Part shown: piece after piece, positions 31,638 to 36,284 of the stretch
Layout of the letters: each line of letters begins with the position of its first letter
How positions within the stretch are numbered: the first letter of the stretch is position 1
Origin: Elusimicrobiota bacterium
GTDB taxonomy: Bacteria > Elusimicrobiota > Elusimicrobia > UBA1565 > UBA9628
Direction: 5' to 3'
NCBI GenBank assembly: GCA_023700845.1
Contig: JAMPYD010000004.1
Coordinates: 1 to 36,284 of the forward strand
Length of the DNA stretch: 36,284 nt
The notes under the pieces: generated by a model
The model's database searches: none
What the model was told of the DNA's origin: nothing
What the model saw: only the letters and a program-made list of their open reading frames with translations
Made by a program: the position numbers and the translations under genes

Positions 31638-34565
31638 CTAGGAGGACTTGCCTTTGGCGGAGCGAGTCTCGCTTTCCTCGATGAGGCGCTTGTACTCGTC
31701 GATGACGGTGGGGTCGGTATTGACCATGCTCGCGGTCTTGAAGTCGCCCGCGGCGTTGCCGTACTTCTGGGTGGAGGTCCAGACCGCGGCGCGGTTGCGG
31801 TAGAAGCGGTCGATGAGGGAGTTGGCGGCGATGGCGCGCGAGAAGCTCTCGAGCGCGTCGTCCTGGCGCTTCAGCGCGAAGTAGCCGAGGCCGAGGCCGT
31901 TCAAGGCGTTCGGATCGAGCGGGTCGTGCTTCACCGCGAGCGAGTAGTTCTCGAGCGCCTTCGGATACTGCTTGAGGAAATAGTGGACGTTGCCCGCGCG
32001 GAGGTAGGCCTCGGCGTTCTTGGGGTCGACCTGCAGAGCTTTTCCTAATTCTCCGATCGCGGCCTTGTAGTTGCGGCGCATCGTCAGGACGATCGCCAGC
32101 TTCACGCGCGCGCCCGCGTCGTTGGGCTCGAGCTCGAGCGCGCGCACGAGGTCCTGCTGCGCCGCCTCGAGAGCGTCCTGGGCGGTCAGCGCGACGCCGC
32201 GCCCGACGTAGGCGTCCGCGACCGAGCCGTCGAGCTCCATGGCCTTCGTGTACTCGAGCACGGCCTTGTCGAATTGCTCGGAGTTGTGCAGCGAGTCGGC
32301 GCGCAGGATGAACACGTACGGGTCGTCCATGTCCTTGGTCATCCGGCCCTCGAGGTCGACGATCGCGGACAGGAAGTCGTCGCCCTGGGGATGCCCGGCG
32401 GCGAAGCCGATGTAGGCGCTGCGCACGTAGGGATCCATGCCGACGGCCTCGAGATAGACGCGATGCGACTCCTTGTACTGCCGCGAGGCGGCGTGCGAGA
32501 TCGACTTCGCGATCAGGCCCTCGGCGCGGCGCGTGCCGAGCGCCCAGGCGGTGTCGATGTCCTCGATCACGCGCGGATACTGCTTCAGCGCGAACTTCGC
32601 GAGGGCGCGATGGAGGTAGGCGGGCCCGTGCTGGCTGTCGAGCTCGATGGCGCGCTCGCAGGCCTTGAGCGCCCCCCTCGGGTCCCGCGCCAGGCGCCGG
32701 GCCTGGCACAGATAGGTCCAGGTGTCCTTCGAACGGGGCTCGAGCTCGAGCGACTTCTGGAAGTCGGACTGCGCGGCTTTGAGCTGGCTCAGCGCGGCGT
32801 AGGCGAGGCCGCGGTGCTGATACGCGCTGGCGAGCTTGCCGTCGAGCTGCAGCGCCTGGCTGAGGTCGCGCACCGCCTGCTCGTAGTCCCGCGCGCGCAG
32901 GCGGATATGGCCGAGGGTGTCGTAGATCGCGGCGTTGTTGGGGTCCTTCTCGAGGGCGGCCTCGATGTCGCGGCGGGCGCCCGAATGATCGCCGAGCTGG
33001 AACTCCGCGTCGGCCCGGCGCTCCAGGATGCGGGCCGCCGGGCCCTTCAGCTCGAGGGCGGCGTTGAACGAATCGATGGCCTTGAAGTACATCCGGCTGC
33101 GCAGGCGCAGCGAGCCGAGGTTGTAGTGGTAGCCGGGCTCGCGAGGCTTCAGCTCGACGGCCGTCATCACGTCGCGCAGCGCCCTCTCGGGCTCCTTGAG
33201 GGCGTTGGCGTACAGCGCGCCGCGCCCGTTGTAGGCCTCGGCGTGCTTGGGGTCCGAGGCGATGGCCTTGGTGAAGTCCTCGAGAGCCAAGGTCGGCTTC
33301 TCGACGCGGGCATAGAAGCTCGCCCGCGCGACGAGGATCTCGGGGTCCGCCGGCGCGAGGCGCACGGCGCGGGTCAGGTCCGAGATCGCGGGGGCGTTCT
33401 GGCCCATGCGCGAGAGCAGCGAGCCGCGCGCGGCGATCACGGGAGCGTTCTCCGGCTCGAGCTTGATCGCGGCGTCGAGGTCGGCGAGCGCGCGCTTGAG
33501 GTCCTTGTCGGATTCGTGCACCCGCGCCCGGCGGACGAGGGCCGCGACGCCGGCGCCGAGGTCGAGGGCGCGGCCGTAGGAGACGGCCGCGTCCTTCCAC
33601 AGCTGCAGGGACAGGTGCCGGTCCCCGATCGCGAGGGCGGCCTCGGGGGTGAGCTTCGGCGAGGTCATCGCGTTGCGGAAGTCGGCGAGCGCCAGCTCGC
33701 GGCGCCCGCCGCGCCAATGCATCTCTCCGCGGTTGAAGTAGGGAGCGTAATCCTGGGCGTCGGCGCGGACCGCGTCCTCGAAGTCCTTCAAGGCGCCGGG
33801 CTCGTCTCCCTGGCGCAGCTTGAGCGCCGCCCGGCCGAGGTACGCATAGGAGTATTCGGGATCGAGCGAGATCGCGCGGTCGTAGGCCTTCGCCGCGCGC
33901 TTCAGGTCGCCCTGCCGGGCCATCGCCGAGCCGACGAGGGCGAACGCCAAGGTGAAATTCTTATTGGAGCGCAGCGCGGCGGTCAGGCTCGCGACGGCCT
34001 TCGCGTCGTCGCCCTTGTCGTAGAACGTCCTTCCGCGCGAGTAGAGCCAGAGCGCCGCCTTCGGCTCGAGCTTGAGGGCCGCCTCGAGGTCGGCCAGAGC
34101 CTTGTCCAGGTCCCCCTTCTCCCGCCACACCCGGGCGCGGACGTACAGCGCGCGGGCCGTCTTCTGGTCGGCCTTCAAGGCGGCGTTGGCGGTCTCGAGG
34201 GCCTTGTCGGCGCGGCCGAGGAGCAGCTGCGCCCCCGCCTTCGAGACGAGCTCATCGACGGCCAGCGACCCGGTGCCGACGCCGAGCAGCTCGACCGCGC
34301 GCGTCGCGTCGGCCTTCTGCCGGGTGAGGTCGCCCGCCGCGTGCCAAAGGCGCGCGCGCAGCTCGTAGGCGCCGCCGCTGCGCGCGTCGGCCAGAAGGGC
34401 CTCGTTGACGGAGCGCATCGAGTCCTTGAAGTCCCCGCGCTGGTATTGGAGCTGGGCTTCGCCCAGGATGCGGCGCGCCGCGCCTTTATCGGCCGCCAAA
34501 GTCGGCGGGACGAGCAAGGCGAGGGCGGCGACGGCCAGCGCGAGCGATCGTGCGGTCTTCAACAT
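31638..34565 (-). CDS. Large secreted TPR-array protein
   Basis: 975 residues. A signal peptide (about residues 1-24, ending PPTLA) is followed by TPR units over nearly the whole length, at least two dozen by eye. Typical units are GDLDKALADLEAALKLEPKA and GDLKRAAKAYDRAISLDPEY. A less regular segment lies near residues 690-735. The C-terminal end is charged (EESETRSAKGK). It probably acts as a periplasmic or outer-membrane-facing scaffold for protein assemblies; partners are unknown. The start at 34565 has no Shine-Dalgarno, and a promoter-like pair sits immediately upstream. Confidence 0.9.
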   Translation of the reverse strand: MLKTARSLALAVAALALLVPPTLAADKGAARRILGEAQLQYQRGDFKDSMRSVNEALLADARSGGAYELRARLWHAAGDLTRQKADATRAVELLGVGTGSLAVDELVSKAGAQLLLGRADKALETANAALKADQKTARALYVRARVWREKGDLDKALADLEAALKLEPKAALWLYSRGRTFYDKGDDAKAVASLTAALRSNKNFTLAFALVGSAMARQGDLKRAAKAYDRAISLDPEYSYAYLGRAALKLRQGDEPGALKDFEDAVRADAQDYAPYFNRGEMHWRGGRRELALADFRNAMTSPKLTPEAALAIGDRHLSLQLWKDAAVSYGRALDLGAGVAALVRRARVHESDKDLKRALADLDAAIKLEPENAPVIAARGSLLSRMGQNAPAISDLTRAVRLAPADPEILVARASFYARVEKPTLALEDFTKAIASDPKHAEAYNGRGALYANALKEPERALRDVMTAVELKPREPGYHYNLGSLRLRSRMYFKAIDSFNAALELKGPAARILERRADAEFQLGDHSGARRDIEAALEKDPNNAAIYDTLGHIRLRARDYEQAVRDLSQALQLDGKLASAYQHRGLAYAALSQLKAAQSDFQKSLELEPRSKDTWTYLCQARRLARDPRGALKACERAIELDSQHGPAYLHRALAKFALKQYPRVIEDIDTAWALGTRRAEGLIAKSISHAASRQYKESHRVYLEAVGMDPYVRSAYIGFAAGHPQGDDFLSAIVDLEGRMTKDMDDPYVFILRADSLHNSEQFDKAVLEYTKAMELDGSVADAYVGRGVALTAQDALEAAQQDLVRALELEPNDAGARVKLAIVLTMRRNYKAAIGELGKALQVDPKNAEAYLRAGNVHYFLKQYPKALENYSLAVKHDPLDPNALNGLGLGYFALKRQDDALESFSRAIAANSLIDRFYRNRAAVWTSTQKYGNAAGDFKTASMVNTDPTVIDEYKRLIEESETRSAKGKSS

Positions 34566-34569
34566 GAGG

Positions 34570-34598
34570 AGAATACCGGGAACGTGTTACAGATTCAA
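34570..34598 (-). promoter_or_regulatory. Possible sigma70-type promoter of the large TPR gene
   Basis: On the minus strand TTGAAT (34598-34593) and TATTCT (34575-34570) are separated by 17 bases. The predicted start point falls at or next to the ATG (34565), so the transcript would be leaderless. This fits the absence of a ribosome binding site, but both boxes are imperfect. Confidence 0.3.
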
Positions 34599-34639
34599 GA
34601 CTAAATCGCGGGCGACGCCGGCCGGGCGCGCCTATAGAC

Positions 34640-35647
34640 CTATAAGTAGAAGTCGCGCACCCAGCGGTGCTTGGCGATCGCGGCGAGCTCCGCGGCGTCG
34701 AAGTAGCGCCCGTCGCAGGCGCGGGCGTTGAAGGTCACGTGGGAGACGCGGCGCATGCCCGGGATCACCGTCGTGACCGAATCGAAGCTCAGGCAGTACT
34801 TGAGGGCCGCCGCCGCGAGCGTCTCCGCCTTGGGACCGATGACGGCGCGCGCGAGCAGGTCGGCGCGCCGGCAGGTCTCCGTCAGCCGTTCGCCGCCGAA
34901 ATAGTGCGAACGGAAGTCCTCCGGAGCGAAGCGCGTGTCCGGCGTCAGGGTCCCCGTCAGGCTCCCCTCGTCGAACGGGCAGCGCACGATCACGCCGACG
35001 CCCTGCTGCCGGCACGCCGGAAGCAGGCGGTCGGCGGCGCGCTGATCGAACATGTTGAAGAGGACCTGCACGACTCCCACGAGGCCGGTCTTGACGAGCT
35101 CGAGGGCCGAGTCGGGGTCGTCGTTGTTGATCGAGACCCCCCAGTTGCGGACCTTGCCCTCCGTCTTGAGCTTCGCCATCTCCGAAGCGAGCGCGGGCCA
35201 CATCGGGTCCTTGAGCCAGCTGTCGTGCCAGACGTGGAACTGATAGACGTCCAGGGCGTCGCTGCCGACGTTGCGCAGCGAGCGCTCGACGCTGAGCCGC
35301 ACCCAGTCCGGCGGGAACACGAGCGCGAGCTTCGCGCGCGGATGGCCGGGCCATTCCATGTTCTTCGGCGGGACCTTGGTCGAGAGGACGGCGCGGCGGC
35401 CGGCCTCCTTGAAGAGGCGCGCCATCAGGCGCTCGGAGTGGCCGTGGCCGTACGCATAGGCGGTGTCGAAGTAGTCGATCCCCGCGTCGAGGGCCGCGTG
35501 CAGCGCGAGCATCGACTCGTGGTCGTCCGTCGGACCCCACATCGATTTGCCGATGCCCCAGCCGCCGAAGCCGATCTCCGAGATCGACAGCCCGGTCTTG
35601 CCCAGCGGCCGGTGGGGCAGCTTCAATGACGCCTCGCTCGCCTTCAT
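34640..35647 (-). CDS. Aldo/keto reductase
   Basis: 335 residues. The start PLGKTGLSISEIGFGGWGIG is typical of the family. The catalytic tetrad is visible: Asp61 and Tyr66 in DTAYAYG, Lys91 in STKV and His138 in YQFHVW. It is a predicted cytosolic NADPH-dependent oxidoreductase of (beta/alpha)8 fold; the substrate is not predictable. GGGG lies just before the ATG at 35647, and a 46-base gap separates it from the ClpS-like gene upstream. The gap downstream to the TPR gene is 74 bases. Confidence 0.92.
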   Translation of the reverse strand: MKASEASLKLPHRPLGKTGLSISEIGFGGWGIGKSMWGPTDDHESMLALHAALDAGIDYFDTAYAYGHGHSERLMARLFKEAGRRAVLSTKVPPKNMEWPGHPRAKLALVFPPDWVRLSVERSLRNVGSDALDVYQFHVWHDSWLKDPMWPALASEMAKLKTEGKVRNWGVSINNDDPDSALELVKTGLVGVVQVLFNMFDQRAADRLLPACRQQGVGVIVRCPFDEGSLTGTLTPDTRFAPEDFRSHYFGGERLTETCRRADLLARAVIGPKAETLAAAALKYCLSFDSVTTVIPGMRRVSHVTFNARACDGRYFDAAELAAIAKHRWVRDFYL

Positions 35648-35693
35648 CCCCGTTAATCTAGCAAATCGCGCGGAGTTGTTTATTGGTCGCGCG

Positions 35694-35990
35694 TCATTGC
35701 GAGATCTTGACCTGGAGGCCGATGGAGGCGATGACGTCGGCGACGGCCTCGCAGCGTTCGAGCGGGCCTTGGTACACGACGCACGAGCCTTTCGAGTGCA
35801 CCTCCCAGGAGAAGGCGCGGGCCTGCGAGAGGGAGCAGCGCACGGCCTTTATCAAGATTCGTTCGACGGAGTCGAATGAATGGCAGTCGCAGTTGAAGAG
35901 GATGACGTTCCAGCCGTGGTCGCGCTCGGCGTCGGCGGGCTCCTCGACCTTCTTGACCTCCGCGGCGCCCTTGCGCGTCGCGACGGGCAT
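35694..35990 (-). CDS. ClpS-like protein with altered N-degron pocket
   Basis: 98 residues; starts two bases after the methyltransferase stop. After a charged N-terminal tail (residues 1-25), WNVILFNCDCHSFDSVERIL aligns with the ClpS core [20 protein letters not shown]. Further on EVHSKGSCVVYQG aligns with AVHYQGKAICGVF. ClpS recognises N-terminal degrons with Asn34, Asp35 and His66 (E. coli numbering). Here the Asn (33) and His (65) are kept but the first Asp is Cys34. True ClpS delivers N-end-rule substrates to ClpAP. The changed residue and extra cysteines suggest different specificity or a non-degron role. Family call by eye; no clpA in the window. Confidence 0.75.
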   Translation of the reverse strand: MPVATRKGAAEVKKVEEPADAERDHGWNVILFNCDCHSFDSVERILIKAVRCSLSQARAFSWEVHSKGSCVVYQGPLERCEAVADVIASIGLQVKISQ

Positions 35991-35992
35991 GG

Positions 35993-36284
35993 TCAGCGCC
36001 GGACGGCGACGGCCATGCCCTCGCCGGTCGGGATCATGGCGCAGGACGAGAACAGCGTCTCGTCCGCCAGGAGCGACAGTGCGGCGCGCATCGGGACGAC
36101 CTTGGGCTTGTCCTCGTGGGACGCGGGCAGGTCGTCGCGGTGGAGGTTGCCGAACAGGTAGGCGTTGTCGCAGATGACGAAGCCGCCGGAGCGCACGTTC
36201 TTGACCGCCCAGCGCGCGTAATCTCCGTAGCCGGTCTTATCGGCGTCGATGAAAACGAGGTCGAAGGGCCCGTGGGCTTCGAGC
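35993..36284 (-). CDS. SAM-dependent O-methyltransferase, C-terminal part
   Basis: 97 codons visible; the N-terminus lies beyond the right edge. FDLVFIDADKTGYGDYARWA and VRSGGFVICDNAYLFG match the class I metal-dependent O-methyltransferase family (caffeoyl-CoA OMT/bacterial OMT type 3), with the metal-binding Asp of DADK and the DN pair. The end (LFSSCAMIPTGEGMAVAVRR) is the usual final strands. Only two bases separate it from the ClpS-like gene, so the two are co-transcribed. The methyl acceptor is unknown. Confidence 0.9.
   Translation of the reverse strand, partial: LEAHGPFDLVFIDADKTGYGDYARWAVKNVRSGGFVICDNAYLFGNLHRDDLPASHEDKPKVVPMRAALSLLADETLFSSCAMIPTGEGMAVAVRR

Overview
The window is GC-rich (coding throughout, almost no intergenic space) and reads as chromosomal DNA of a Gram-negative-type bacterium. 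Support for a diderm cell comes from an Omp85-family barrel, a PorV/UPF0164-type barrel, a TRAP transporter with a periplasmic binding protein, and many signal peptides. The mix of giant cell-surface proteins with fibronectin-like and Ser/Thr/Gly-rich modules, FlgD/CHU_C-like C-terminal domains, PorV-like proteins fused to TPRs, and a TatT-type TRAP system suggests Elusimicrobiota or a neighbouring poorly cultured phylum. That assignment is an inference from gene style; there is no rRNA marker here.

The window has two halves that converge at 21822-21859. The plus-strand half (1-21821) is an envelope and signalling cluster. It holds the 3' 12.1 kb of a giant secreted protein (glycine-rich start, fibronectin-like domains, three predicted seven-bladed propellers, a beta-helix), a small secreted protein resembling its C-terminal domain, a protein with two tandem Ig-like domains, a fibronectin protein ending in a FlgD/CHU_C-like domain, and a 119-residue protein made only of that domain. 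These are followed by a PorV-like barrel with TPRs, a sensor histidine kinase, a protein resembling the third ring-building domain of flagellar FliF with one membrane helix, and a coiled-coil protein ending in a degenerate histidine-kinase ATPase domain. The last five genes overlap or nearly touch and are probably one operon.

The minus-strand half (36284-21860) begins with a partial SAM-dependent O-methyltransferase and a ClpS-like protein, then an aldo/keto reductase and a 975-residue TPR protein. A translationally coupled metF-omp85 pair follows. Last comes a seven-gene overlapping operon: TatT lipoprotein, DctP, DctQ, DctM, a LOG-family protein and two secreted TPR proteins. The first four genes make a TPR-associated TRAP transporter (TPAT).

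Two intergenic gaps of about 270-280 bp (28553-28833 and 31371-31637) carry nested inverted repeats and a shared 22-bp near-palindrome about 50 bp beyond a stop codon. No tRNA, rRNA, CRISPR array or insertion sequence was recognised.
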